DNA of 57,098 nt from Leucothrix pacifica (GCF_003172875.1 NZ_QGKM01000005.1:121881-178978), one strand, 5' to 3'. Shown: positions 17,030 through 26,261, counted from the first letter of the stretch. The notes: a model not told the origin generated them from the letters alone. A program made the numbers and translations.

Positions 17030-19063
17030 TTGTCTCACGAAACCGCCAAAGTCGTTTTTATGCCCTCAGGGCGTCGTGGTCAGTTTTCGCTAGGAACGCC
17101 ACTGCTACAAATCGCCCAGAGCCTTGGAGTTGATATTGACTCCGTGTGTGGTGGTCGCGGCATATGTGGCCGCTGCCAGGTTGAGTGTGCGGAGGGTAAT
17201 TTTCAGAAACATCAGATTGTTTCCAGTAAATCTCATCTGAATGAGCTGACTGCGGCTGAAAAAAAATATTCCGAAAAACGCAAAGTACTTGCTGAAAACC
17301 GTCGCCTGAGTTGTCACACACTACTGCAAGGCGATGTGGTGATTGATGTACCGCCGGAAAGTCAGGTACACAAACAAATCGTGCGTAAAGAAGCAGACCT
17401 GCGCGATATCACACTCGATAGCACCATTAGCCTGCACTATATCGACGTCGAAGAAGCCGATATGCATAACCCCAAGGGCGACATGCAACGGCTGTGTGAA
17501 GCGCTTAAGCTGGAGTGGGAACTCAGCGATCTGGAGTTTGATTTAAACCTGCTGCAAAAACTGCAACCGATTCTGCGTGAAGGCGACTGGAAAGTGACCG
17601 CAGCGGTCTATGACGGTAAGCGCATTGTGGATGTATGGCCGGGCTTCAAAGAGAAAGTCTACGGTCTGGCCATTGATATCGGCTCTACCACCGTCGCTGC
17701 CCACCTCTGCGATTTGCATACCGGTGAAGTCCTTAACTCCGGTAGTTTAATGAATCCACAGATCCGTTTTGGTGAAGACCTGATGAGCCGCGTGTCATAT
17801 GTAATGATGCATCCGGAAGGCGCGGGCGAAATGACCGAAGCAATTCGTTCGGGACTCAATAAACTCATCGAACAAATTGTAGCCGAGATTGATATTCCAC
17901 TGGATGATGTCATGGAATTGGTCATGGTCGGCAACCCCATTATGCATCACATTTTGCTAGGCATTAATCCGGTCGAACTCGGTGGTGCACCGTTTGCCTT
18001 AGCCACCGACTCAGCAGTTCGCACCCGCGCCAGTGATATGGGTATAACCATCAATAGTGGCGGGATGATTTATGTACTGCCTTGTATCGCCGGTCATGTC
18101 GGAGCGGATGCGGCCGGTGTAGTGCTCTCTGAAGAACCACAACTACAAAATGAAATTACCCTGCTGGTCGATGTCGGCACCAATGCTGAAATCGTTCTGG
18201 GCAATAAAGACTGGCTCATGGCCTGCTCCAGTCCTACCGGCCCTGCATTTGAAGGTGCACAAATCAGCAGTGGCCAACGTGCCGCTCCGGGTGCAATAGA
18301 GCGGGTACGGATTGATCCGCTCACTAAAGAACCTCGTTTTCAGGTCATCGGCTCTGAGCTTTGGTCAAACGAAGCAGGCTTTGAAGAGTCCATCAAAAAA
18401 ATCGGTGTGAATGGTATTTGTGGCTCCGGCATTATTGAAGTAATCGCAGAAATGTATCTCGCGGGTATCATCAGTAAAGAAGGTGTGATCGATGGCGATT
18501 TAGCCACTATAAACCCACGGATTATTCCGAATGACCGCACCTTCTCGTATGTACTGTATGACGACGGCTCCGGCAGACCGGATCGGGTGATTTCTGTTAC
18601 CCAAAATGATGTCAGACAAATCCAACTTGGTAAGGCTGCGCTGTATGCAGGTGTTCGCTTGTTAATGGATAAAATGGGTGTGACACAGATCGACCGCATT
18701 CGTTTGGCTGGTGCGTTTGGTAGCCATATCGATGTAAAGCACGCCATGGTTTTGGGTTTAATTCCTGATTGTCCGCTGGACAATGTTGCTTCAGCCGGAA
18801 ATGCAGCAGGAACAGGTGCTCGCATCGCTTTGCTCAATAAAGCATCGCGCAATACCATCGAAACCGTCGTACGTAATATCGAGAAAATCGAAACTGCAGT
18901 AGAGCCAAAGTTTCAGGATTATTTCGTGGGCGCGATGGCTTTCCCACACGATACCGACCCATTCCCGAATTTATTTGCTGTCGTGACCAAGCCACCAGAA
19001 AAAGAAAAACGTGCTGAAGAACCTGTTGAAGGTAGTCGCCGACGCCGCCGTCGCAGGGGCTAA
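17030..19063 (+). CDS. ASKHA-domain ferredoxin-type corrinoid activation protein (RACE, DUF4445)
   Basis: This 677-residue protein would use ATP and a low-potential electron to return inactive Co(II) corrinoid to Co(I). The N-terminal [2Fe-2S] ferredoxin domain has ligands C40, C46, C49 and C95 (CGGRGICGRC and RLSCHTL). A linker region then leads to an ASKHA ATPase-like domain (about 205-640) with GLAIDIGSTTVAAHL, LLVDVGTNAEIVLG and CGSGIIE motifs. The start is TTG at 17030, supported by a CAGGAG site ten bases upstream; no ATG fits. The C-terminus ends in seven consecutive Arg followed by Gly, preceded by a Lys/Glu-rich stretch. It is the eighth gene of the operon. Confidence 0.93.
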   Translation: MSHETAKVVFMPSGRRGQFSLGTPLLQIAQSLGVDIDSVCGGRGICGRCQVECAEGNFQKHQIVSSKSHLNELTAAEKKYSEKRKVLAENRRLSCHTLLQGDVVIDVPPESQVHKQIVRKEADLRDITLDSTISLHYIDVEEADMHNPKGDMQRLCEALKLEWELSDLEFDLNLLQKLQPILREGDWKVTAAVYDGKRIVDVWPGFKEKVYGLAIDIGSTTVAAHLCDLHTGEVLNSGSLMNPQIRFGEDLMSRVSYVMMHPEGAGEMTEAIRSGLNKLIEQIVAEIDIPLDDVMELVMVGNPIMHHILLGINPVELGGAPFALATDSAVRTRASDMGITINSGGMIYVLPCIAGHVGADAAGVVLSEEPQLQNEITLLVDVGTNAEIVLGNKDWLMACSSPTGPAFEGAQISSGQRAAPGAIERVRIDPLTKEPRFQVIGSELWSNEAGFEESIKKIGVNGICGSGIIEVIAEMYLAGIISKEGVIDGDLATINPRIIPNDRTFSYVLYDDGSGRPDRVISVTQNDVRQIQLGKAALYAGVRLLMDKMGVTQIDRIRLAGAFGSHIDVKHAMVLGLIPDCPLDNVASAGNAAGTGARIALLNKASRNTIETVVRNIEKIETAVEPKFQDYFVGAMAFPHDTDPFPNLFAVVTKPPEKEKRAEEPVEGSRRRRRRRG

Positions 19064-19065
19064 GC

Positions 19066-21063
19066 ATGAGTAGTTACAATATCGGTATTGATACCGGCGG
19101 CACATACACCGATGCAGTGATTATCAACACTGCGACTCGCGAGCTGGTGGCTTCTGCAAAAGCGCTGACAACGCGCGGTGATTTATCCATTGGTGTGATC
19201 GAAGCGTTGAATAACGTGATGGCTACGACTAGAGGGCAACTCAGCGCTGCAGATATTTCACTGGTTTCACTCTCCACAACACTGGCTACCAATGCATTAG
19301 TTGAGGGCCAAGGCTCGAAAATTGGTGTGCTGCTGATTGGCTTTGACGATGTCATGCTGGAACGTAGCAACCTGGAAACAGCCATACCTAGTGCAATAAT
19401 TCAGCGTGTTAATGGCGGTCATACTCATGACGGCTCTGAAACAGTTGCACTTGATGAAGGCAGTATTCGTGACACTTTGGAGGCCAATAAAGACAAGGTC
19501 GGTGCTTATGCGGTGGCTGCTCATTACTCCGTTCGTAACCCTTCCCATGAGCGGAGGGCGCAAACATTAGTGCGTGAGATTATTGGCTGTCCGGTAACTG
19601 CCTCCTGCGATTTATCCGAAGCCTTGAACGGCCCACGGCGGGCACTCACTGCGGCATTCAATGCTCGCATCATTTCATTAATTGTGACGTTGGTGGATGC
19701 GGTACGGGATGCGTTGGGAGGTCACAATATCGACGCACCACTAATGATTGTCAAAGGTGATGGCTCTATTGCCAGTGCTGATACCGTGGTTGAAAAGCCG
19801 ATTGAAACTATTCTTTCCGGTCCGGCGGCCAGCGTGATTGGCGCTAACTTTTTATCCGGTGAAAGTGATTTCATCATTTCCGATATTGGCGGTACAACGA
19901 CTGATGTAGCTATCGTTAAAAATGGCTGGCCGGAGCTGAATGAAGCAGGTTCGGTGATTGGTGGTTTTCGTACCATGGTCAACGCCATTGATATGCAAAC
20001 CATCGGTTTAGGTGGCGACAGTGCGATTGAAATTGATCATCGTGGTCGTATTCACCTACAGGCAAATCGTGTGGTTCCACTGGCACTGCTGGGCCACCGC
20101 TGGCCATCAGTGATTAAGGACTTAAAACATAGTCTCAGTCAAGGCATGGGGCTTGGCGCTGCTACCATGTTCTTGCTACGGCCGGATGGCTTTGATCGCC
20201 ACCCTCTACCCGCTGATATTAGTGATGCAGACCGACAGTTTTTAAACATAATCACTAACGAACCGGTGCGATGGTCACAACTAGTGAATCGCGTCTCTGA
20301 TCGAAATCGAGTGACTCGTTTAGTGGATCGTGGCTTACTCCAAATCGGAGGATTTACCCCCAGCGATGCTGCGCATGTTCTGGATAGGCAATCACAATGG
20401 TCTCGCGAAGCGGCAGAATTAGTTTGCCTGATGATTGGTCGGTCGCACGGTAAAGTCAGCTATAACGATGCCAATATCGATATCGAGTGCCGCACCTTCG
20501 CACAGGAAGTGTTCGACGCCATGGTCGCCAAAAGCACTCACCTGTTACTTGAGCGATTAAGTGGTCATAGCTATCCGCAAGATGACCCGATTATCAGCAG
20601 CATCACGCACGGCAGCACACAGTTAGGAGACCTGAACTTAGCACTTACACCCCGCATTCCGCTGGTTGCTGTTGGTGGGCCGGCACAGGTCTTTTATGGT
20701 GATGTAGGCAGTCGCCTGGGAATTACTCCGATTACTCCCCAAGGCAGTGAAGTTGCTAATGCAATTGGTGCAGCAATTGGCATGATAAAGGCAAACGCCA
20801 CCGTTGAAATTAGTTCCGCAGAGCAAGGTGGTTACCGAATTCATCATGATGGAAAGCCAATATTTATCAGCTCACCCTCCGAAGCTTTAGAAAAAGCGAC
20901 AGCAATGGCTAAAGCAATAGCGACTGAAAAAGCTGAGGCGATGAGTGCGCAGAATCTGAGTATCAGTTCTGAGCTTGAGCGTTTAGACATACCGGGAATG
21001 GAGGGGGATGCAGGGCTTATTTCAGCAAAAATCACTGCGAATTGTCTTGGGTCAATAAAATAG
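19066..21063 (+). CDS. hydantoinase/oxoprolinase-family ASKHA protein
   Basis: This 665-residue protein of the hydantoinase A/oxoprolinase family starts two bases after the corrinoid activase gene. The first ASKHA phosphate loop (GIDTGGTYTDAVI) is at residue 6. A LSGPAASVIGA block lies near residue 255 and a second DIGGTTTDVAI loop near 275. The partner HyuB-type subunit is not encoded nearby. Without it, hydantoin or oxoproline hydrolysis is doubtful. Its position suggests an ATP-dependent role linked to corrinoid or methyl-donor metabolism, but this is inference. Unlike its neighbours it lacks an Arg-rich tail. It closes the nine-gene operon. Confidence 0.85.
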   Translation: MSSYNIGIDTGGTYTDAVIINTATRELVASAKALTTRGDLSIGVIEALNNVMATTRGQLSAADISLVSLSTTLATNALVEGQGSKIGVLLIGFDDVMLERSNLETAIPSAIIQRVNGGHTHDGSETVALDEGSIRDTLEANKDKVGAYAVAAHYSVRNPSHERRAQTLVREIIGCPVTASCDLSEALNGPRRALTAAFNARIISLIVTLVDAVRDALGGHNIDAPLMIVKGDGSIASADTVVEKPIETILSGPAASVIGANFLSGESDFIISDIGGTTTDVAIVKNGWPELNEAGSVIGGFRTMVNAIDMQTIGLGGDSAIEIDHRGRIHLQANRVVPLALLGHRWPSVIKDLKHSLSQGMGLGAATMFLLRPDGFDRHPLPADISDADRQFLNIITNEPVRWSQLVNRVSDRNRVTRLVDRGLLQIGGFTPSDAAHVLDRQSQWSREAAELVCLMIGRSHGKVSYNDANIDIECRTFAQEVFDAMVAKSTHLLLERLSGHSYPQDDPIISSITHGSTQLGDLNLALTPRIPLVAVGGPAQVFYGDVGSRLGITPITPQGSEVANAIGAAIGMIKANATVEISSAEQGGYRIHHDGKPIFISSPSEALEKATAMAKAIATEKAEAMSAQNLSISSELERLDIPGMEGDAGLISAKITANCLGSIK

Positions 21064-21151
21064 CAATTTGATTTGCTAGCATCTGCACATCGCACAATTT
21101 TGCTTTACAATGTGCGCATAACATTTCTAACAACAAAAGGAACCTACCCTC

Positions 21152-21535
21152 ATGAGTAGCTACCCAACCCTAGCGGAGATGGACATTAGCCGCGCTGGAG
21201 AAATCAGACATTATACGCTTCACCAAGAAGGCAAAGGTGACGTCCTGAAAATCTTCTACAAACGCAAAAAAGGTTCTTTTCTGCCTGAACGAAAAACCTT
21301 TAGATTTGGTCGCTCTGCAAAAATGATTGCTACCGGTGACAGAAACCAAGAGTCTCGCGAAGTTTATGAAATCTCGCCGTTCCTGCTCAAAGCCGTCTCT
21401 GAGTTAGATCGACTGTTAAAAGCTCAGGACTCTGTGGTCGATAAGAAGCAACACATTATCGATCGCATGGAGCAGATCGAACAAGAGATTAAATCTGCTC
21501 ACGAAGAAATGCGCAGCCTGCTAAAAGAGCTGTAA
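21152..21535 (+). CDS. DUF3461 (YaeH-like) protein
   Basis: This 127-residue soluble protein resembles the E. coli YaeH/DUF3461 family. Similarities are an opening of the type 'DISRAGEIRHYTLHQEG', then GDVLKIFYKRKKGSF, EVYEISPFLLKAVSELD, and a Gln/Glu/Lys-rich coiled-coil C-terminus (about 85-127). The function of the family is unknown. It lies 88 bases after the corrinoid operon and has its own AAAGGA ribosome site, so it may be transcribed separately. It converges with azlD, whose end overlaps it by 15 bases. Confidence 0.87.
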   Translation: MSSYPTLAEMDISRAGEIRHYTLHQEGKGDVLKIFYKRKKGSFLPERKTFRFGRSAKMIATGDRNQESREVYEISPFLLKAVSELDRLLKAQDSVVDKKQHIIDRMEQIEQEIKSAHEEMRSLLKEL

Positions 21536-21841
21536 GCGACACACAGAAAACGTCACTAAGCCAACCACAATAGTTAGCATCAGGTGACGACTCAGCAAGG
21601 CAGTGACAAAGGCAAGTACGGAGGCGATCAAATAATGATTCTCCGTACTCACCAATATTGCACCGTCGCGCACCAAACTCGCTTGTACAATAATCGCCGT
21701 CAGCACGGCAATTGGCACAAATTCTAAGGCCTGCACCAACAAAGGTGGAATATGGATTTTACCTGCCAATGCCAAAGGCAAATAACGTGGAATAAATGTT
21801 AGTGCTGTCATCGCGACAATCAACCACCAATAATCATTCAT
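21521..21841 (-). CDS. azlD: AzlD-like branched-chain amino-acid exporter subunit
   Basis: This 106-residue membrane protein is the small subunit of AzlCD-type amino-acid exporters. It has about four hydrophobic helices and the family features FIPRYLPLALAG near residue 18 and VPIAVLTAIIVQA near 45. It follows azlC with an eight-base overlap, the standard arrangement. Its stop codon lies within the 3' end of the convergent DUF3461 gene. Confidence 0.9.
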   Translation of the reverse strand: MNDYWWLIVAMTALTFIPRYLPLALAGKIHIPPLLVQALEFVPIAVLTAIIVQASLVRDGAILVSTENHYLIASVLAFVTALLSRHLMLTIVVGLVTFSVCRLQLF

Positions 21842-22568
21842 GAATTGCCCTCCGCTCTGCAGTGTTTTGCTGCTGTTTTAGTACAATAATTCCCACCACA
21901 ATAGCCATCACCGATGAGAACAATAAACCGGTTTGATGCGGCCAGTCGTAAGTCAGCAAGATGCAAACCGCCGAAGTGACAGCGCAAGCCCAATGCGCGG
22001 TATGCTGCAAGGACGGCACCACAATACCGATAAAGGCCACCACCATCGCTACATCCAGCCCCCAGTTTGTCATATCCGGTACTTTTTCCCCGACAGTAAT
22101 ACCAATCCAAGTACACAGCTGCCAGTTCAGATACATAATCAGCGCTGCGCCAATGTAATAGGAATAAAACCCTTTGCCATCATCGAGCTTTGCACGCAAC
22201 CGATTGGCTACCACTGCATAGGCCTCATCCGTCAACCAAAAAGCCATTGGTACCCGTAATAAGGCAGGTATTTTTTCAGCCACAGGCATTAGGCTGGCGG
22301 CATATAACATATGACGAAGGTTGACGATAAACACAGTCATCGCAATCACTGGCAATGCAGCAGCACTGGCCAATAATGTTACTGCAATAAACTGCGAAGA
22401 CCCGGCAAAGACAAATAGCGACATACCCATCGCTTCCCAGTGAGTCAGGCCCAGAGACTGTGCCATCGCACCGTATACAATACCGAACGGAATAGCTGCC
22501 AGAATTAGTGGTAAAATATCCCTCGCCCCGCGTATAAACAGGCCTCCATCAAAGCGTTTGCCCGACAT
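21834..22568 (-). CDS. azlC: AzlC-like branched-chain amino-acid exporter subunit
   Basis: This is the large subunit of an AzlCD exporter for branched-chain or related amino acids, 244 residues from the ATG at 22568. A GAGGGGAAAG ribosome site lies directly before this ATG, so the GTG at 22586 is rejected. Family blocks are IPFGIVYGAMAQSLGL near residue 30, FAGSSQFIAVTLL near 55 and LRHMLYAASL near 85. About six or seven helices are visible. Together with azlD it forms a two-gene unit facing away from the next gene cluster. Confidence 0.92.
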   Translation of the reverse strand: MSGKRFDGGLFIRGARDILPLILAAIPFGIVYGAMAQSLGLTHWEAMGMSLFVFAGSSQFIAVTLLASAAALPVIAMTVFIVNLRHMLYAASLMPVAEKIPALLRVPMAFWLTDEAYAVVANRLRAKLDDGKGFYSYYIGAALIMYLNWQLCTWIGITVGEKVPDMTNWGLDVAMVVAFIGIVVPSLQHTAHWACAVTSAVCILLTYDWPHQTGLLFSSVMAIVVGIIVLKQQQNTAERRAIHE

Positions 22569-22750
22569 CTTTCCCCTCACCCGCACAATATAAAACAGGT
22601 CGCAATATTAGCGTGATGCACTGAGCAGGTCACGAAATTCCTGTTTATAACAAGCCATCGACAAAACAACTGTAAAGCCATGTAAAACCACCTTGTTATC
22701 GGTGTGACATCACGCTAGAGTTCAGAAAAATACTCTGTTTAGGAATAACC

Positions 22751-23806
22751 ATGTCTGACTGTCTTCGAGAATTATTAAAAACACGCCCCTATCTGTTAGC
22801 CGATGGTGCTACCGGTACAAACTTATTCGCTATGGGGCTACAAACCGGTGATTCTCCGGAGCTGTGGAATGTGGATCACCCAGACCGGATCGCCGCTAAT
22901 TATAATAGCTTCATTGAAGCAGGCTCAGACATCGTGCTCACCAACACATTCGGTGGCACTAGCTTTCGCTTAAAGCTGCATGACGCTCAGGACCGTGTTA
23001 CCGAGCTTAATCACGCCGGTGCTAAAGTGGCCCGTGAATGTGCCGATGCCGCTGATCATACAGTATTGGTCGCAGGCTCAATGGGGCCCACCGGTGAATT
23101 AATGGAACCAATGGGTGCACTCACCAAAGAATCAGCGGTTGCGGCCTTTGCCGAGCAGGCACAAGCCTTGGCTGATGGCGGTGCAGATCTGCTTTGGATC
23201 GAGACCATGTCTTCCATCGAGGAAGTTGAAGCCGCTCTGGAAGGCGCCGCAACAACCGGTTTACCTGCTGTCACGACTATTAGTTTTGATATTAATGGGC
23301 GCTCCATGATGGGCGTCACCCCAGCTGATCTAGTAAATCTGTATGAAAACTCAGAACATCCGCCTGTTGCCTGTGGTTCTAACTGCGGTGTTGGTGCTTC
23401 CGAGTTAGTCGTCGCCATTTTAAATATGGGCAACGCGTCAGACAAAGAAGAGAATATATACGTCGCCAAAGCAAACTGCGGCATCCCTGAATACGTTGAG
23501 GGTAAAATCCATTACAACGGTACGCCCGAAATTATGGCGGAATACGTGCGTATGGCCATTGATTCAGGGGCAAAAATTATCGGCGGCTGCTGTGGTACCA
23601 CACCGGAGCATATTCGTGCGATGCGTGAAGCGCTGGATAATCACATCAAAGGTGACAAACCAACGATTGAAGAGGTCGAAACACGTTTGGGAGAAGTCTC
23701 TACAGGTGCTAAAGCGCAAAACCGTGGTGACATGAGCGTATTAGATGGTGCTGTTTCCGGCGGTAATGGCGCCCCTCGCAAGGAGCGTCGTCGCAGACGC
23801 GGATAA
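22751..23806 (+). CDS. betaine/homocysteine S-methyltransferase-like protein with Arg tail
   Basis: This 351-residue protein has the zinc-dependent homocysteine S-methyltransferase barrel. The substrate loop DGATGTNLFAMG is near residue 20, and the zinc ligands are in GSNCGVG (about C217) and the paired cysteines of IIGGCCGTTPEH (about 280). It resembles BHMT/MtvA-type enzymes, which take methyl groups from betaines or methylated corrinoids. The domain is complete but is followed by about 50 extra residues ending in KERRRRRG, a basic tail like those of three proteins in the corrinoid operon. That suggests it belongs functionally with that operon although it stands 1.7 kb away behind azlCD. 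The gene starts a short unit with the PhoD-like gene. Confidence 0.85.
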   Translation: MSDCLRELLKTRPYLLADGATGTNLFAMGLQTGDSPELWNVDHPDRIAANYNSFIEAGSDIVLTNTFGGTSFRLKLHDAQDRVTELNHAGAKVARECADAADHTVLVAGSMGPTGELMEPMGALTKESAVAAFAEQAQALADGGADLLWIETMSSIEEVEAALEGAATTGLPAVTTISFDINGRSMMGVTPADLVNLYENSEHPPVACGSNCGVGASELVVAILNMGNASDKEENIYVAKANCGIPEYVEGKIHYNGTPEIMAEYVRMAIDSGAKIIGGCCGTTPEHIRAMREALDNHIKGDKPTIEEVETRLGEVSTGAKAQNRGDMSVLDGAVSGGNGAPRKERRRRRG

Positions 23807-23813
23807 ACCCTTT

Positions 23814-25700
23814 ATGCCAAAAGCTCTGCCCCTAATATTGGCTGGCCCGGTCCTTCGTAAGTGCACGAAGGATTGTTTTACTGTGTGGCTAGCCCTGAGT
23901 CAGCGCCCGGAGTCTATCAAGCTGATATTATCGGCAGAGTCTGATGGCGTGCTTTTCGACCAAATACTGACGGAAGCACAATATCAATCCGTCAGAATTG
24001 GCAAAAAAGCCTTTATAGTTCTACTCAGTATTAATCCAGATACTCCCTTCCCTCAGGATACTTTCTTCGATTATCAAATTGGTTTTGAGGTGGATGGCCA
24101 GTCCAAAACACTGACAGAACTCCTCCCTGAATTATGCTATGACAAACAGGAGCGCCCGGGATTTTACTTACGCTCTCACCTGAAAAAAGTCATTCACGGC
24201 TCATGTCGCAAACCTCATAGTGAATCTAAAGACGCACTGGCTGAACTCGATCAGCAAATTGCCAAGCACCTGCTGGATGAACAAGAGCGCCCTGACCTGA
24301 TTATTATGTCCGGCGATCAAATCTATGCTGATGACGTGGCTGGGCCAACGCTTAGAGCGATTCACAAAGTCGCGGATTTACTTGAGCTATCACATGAATC
24401 ATGGGATGGATCGAACCCTAGCGATAACAATTCTCTACTCGATGATCAGTGTTGTTACTACAAACGCGATGAATTACTTCCAAAGAACAAAGCGAACCAA
24501 AAAATGCTGGATTTGTTTTTTGGTGGCAGCCAAAAGCCAATCTTTACCGCACGGTTCTCACATAACCATCTGATTACCATGGCCGAAATGATGGCGATGT
24601 ATCTGCTGATGTGGTCACCTACGCTGTGGGAATTGGTAGATATCGATGAAAAATGCATTCCTGAGGAGTACATTGAAACCTTTCGTGACGAACTCACCCT
24701 CATCGACGACTTTGTAGGTGGTTTACAGGCAGTACAACGAGCATTTGCAAACATTCCGGTGTATATGATCTTTGACGATCATGATGTCACCGACGACTGG
24801 AATCTCACTCGCGGCTGGGAAGAAGCCGCCTATCAACACCCTTTTTCCAAACGTATTATCGGTAATGCGCTGGTTGCCTATTGGTTGTGTCAGGGTTGGG
24901 GCAATAATAAAACGGTCTTCGACGAACTACTGGAAGAAAGCCGTGAGGTATTTGAAGAGGATACCTACTCCCCCGAGGAGCTAATCGATAAATTACTCTA
25001 TTTCAGGGAATGGGATTACACCGTTGATACCAATCCCAGAATTATTGTGGCAGACACACGTACGAATCGTTGGCGCTCGGAAAGCAGTTCTAATAACCCC
25101 TCAGGCTTAATGGACTGGGAAGCATTAAGCGATTTACAGCAACAATTAATTCACAATGATTCCGTTATATTGGTCTCTGCTGCACCAATTTTTGGTGTAA
25201 AACTGGTTGAAGTCATACAGCGAATTTTTACCTTTTTCGGTAAGCCACTATTGGTCGATGCTGAGAACTGGATGGCACACAACGGTTCCGCCAATGTCAT
25301 TCTGAACATATTTATGCATACTAAAACACCACAACATTTCATTATCTTATCGGGTGATGTGCACTACTCATTTGTCTACGATGTGTCGTTGCGTTTTCGT
25401 GAAAATGGCCCGGATATCACTCAGGTCACCGCCAGTGGTTTCAAAAATACCTTCCCTGAGAAGCTGCTGAATGTGTTTGATATATTAGACCGGGCGCTTT
25501 ACGGACGACGCTCCCCGCTGAACTTTTTTACTAAACGCCGCAGAATGTCAGTTCGCTCACGCAAACCTGAGGGCTTGGGCAGGCGACGTTTGGTGAATGA
25601 CAGCAGTCTGGGAGTGTTGCTACTCAATAAAGATAATGATGTCGAAACTGAGGTAATCAATGCCTCAGGCAAGACTACCCGATTTATCCGTAAAGAGTAA
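23814..25700 (+). CDS. PhoD-like metallophosphatase family protein
   Basis: From the ATG at 23814 this 628-residue protein follows the BHMT-like gene by seven bases. The metal-binding motifs of PhoD-like metallophosphoesterases are visible: IIMSGDQIYADD near residue 165, IFDDHDVTDDWN near 320 and ILSGDVHYSF near 510. No signal peptide is present, so unlike classical PhoD it is probably cytoplasmic. The first 130 residues form a family-specific beta domain and the C-terminus is Arg-rich. Substrate is unknown; phosphodiesters or phosphorylated metabolites are possible. Confidence 0.85.
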   Translation: MPKALPLILAGPVLRKCTKDCFTVWLALSQRPESIKLILSAESDGVLFDQILTEAQYQSVRIGKKAFIVLLSINPDTPFPQDTFFDYQIGFEVDGQSKTLTELLPELCYDKQERPGFYLRSHLKKVIHGSCRKPHSESKDALAELDQQIAKHLLDEQERPDLIIMSGDQIYADDVAGPTLRAIHKVADLLELSHESWDGSNPSDNNSLLDDQCCYYKRDELLPKNKANQKMLDLFFGGSQKPIFTARFSHNHLITMAEMMAMYLLMWSPTLWELVDIDEKCIPEEYIETFRDELTLIDDFVGGLQAVQRAFANIPVYMIFDDHDVTDDWNLTRGWEEAAYQHPFSKRIIGNALVAYWLCQGWGNNKTVFDELLEESREVFEEDTYSPEELIDKLLYFREWDYTVDTNPRIIVADTRTNRWRSESSSNNPSGLMDWEALSDLQQQLIHNDSVILVSAAPIFGVKLVEVIQRIFTFFGKPLLVDAENWMAHNGSANVILNIFMHTKTPQHFIILSGDVHYSFVYDVSLRFRENGPDITQVTASGFKNTFPEKLLNVFDILDRALYGRRSPLNFFTKRRRMSVRSRKPEGLGRRRLVNDSSLGVLLLNKDNDVETEVINASGKTTRFIRKE

Positions 25701-25754
25701 TCCTGCAACAACGTGTGCCAAGGTATGCGCAGGATCTTAACTATACGGATACCG

Positions 25755-26261
25755 CTAAACGCTTACTAATTCGTCGTCTACTGCTTGTTGAAGTGATGCA
25801 ATCTCTACGCCCAGTGACCGCAATGCTCTGGCGGTAACGCCATGCTTCATAGTCGCTACCACTGCAACCACGTGCGCGCCAAGCAAAGGCCTGTCTTTAT
25901 CAGTTTTCTTTAGCTTGTGTAACTTTTTCATGACGGCTTCTCCGGATGGTTTTGAGGAATGAAACACTCGCTCAGTCTCTAGCGGCTCTGGCTCAGCGTT
26001 TACCGACGACATATCAACACCAATGGATTGCAATGCTTCTTCATATTGCGTGGTGACAGCCTGCCTGAACATATCCGCATTAATCCCTACCCGATCAAAC
26101 ACACGCTTAGCACTGCCATCCGGTAGCTCAAGTGCTGACAGTAAAAAATGCTCCGCACCTGGCTCTTCCTCACCACTAATACGTGCCTGTTCATCAGCAC
26201 CGGCAATCAAGCGACTGATGGTTTTCATATCTTCGATACGAAGTTTTAAGCGTTTGAACAT
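25755..26261 (-). CDS. orphan Clp N-terminal domain protein
   Basis: This 168-residue protein contains two Clp_N-type half repeats, with GAEHFLLSALELPDG near residue 38 and LLGAHVVAVVATMKHG near 125. It has no AAA+ ATPase module. In ClpA/ClpC this domain binds substrates and adaptors, so a free-standing copy could act as an adaptor or decoy for a Clp unfoldase; that is inference. The start codon overlaps the stop of the upstream HTH gene by one base (TAATG) and a GGGAG ribosome site lies inside that gene, so the two are translationally coupled. Confidence 0.85.
   Translation of the reverse strand: MFKRLKLRIEDMKTISRLIAGADEQARISGEEEPGAEHFLLSALELPDGSAKRVFDRVGINADMFRQAVTTQYEEALQSIGVDMSSVNAEPEPLETERVFHSSKPSGEAVMKKLHKLKKTDKDRPLLGAHVVAVVATMKHGVTARALRSLGVEIASLQQAVDDELVSV

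Noticed and set aside
18340-18858. 172-residue minus-strand open frame inside the corrinoid activase gene
   Set aside because: It has no ribosome site and no recognisable features, and lies wholly inside a well-conserved ATPase domain on the other strand.
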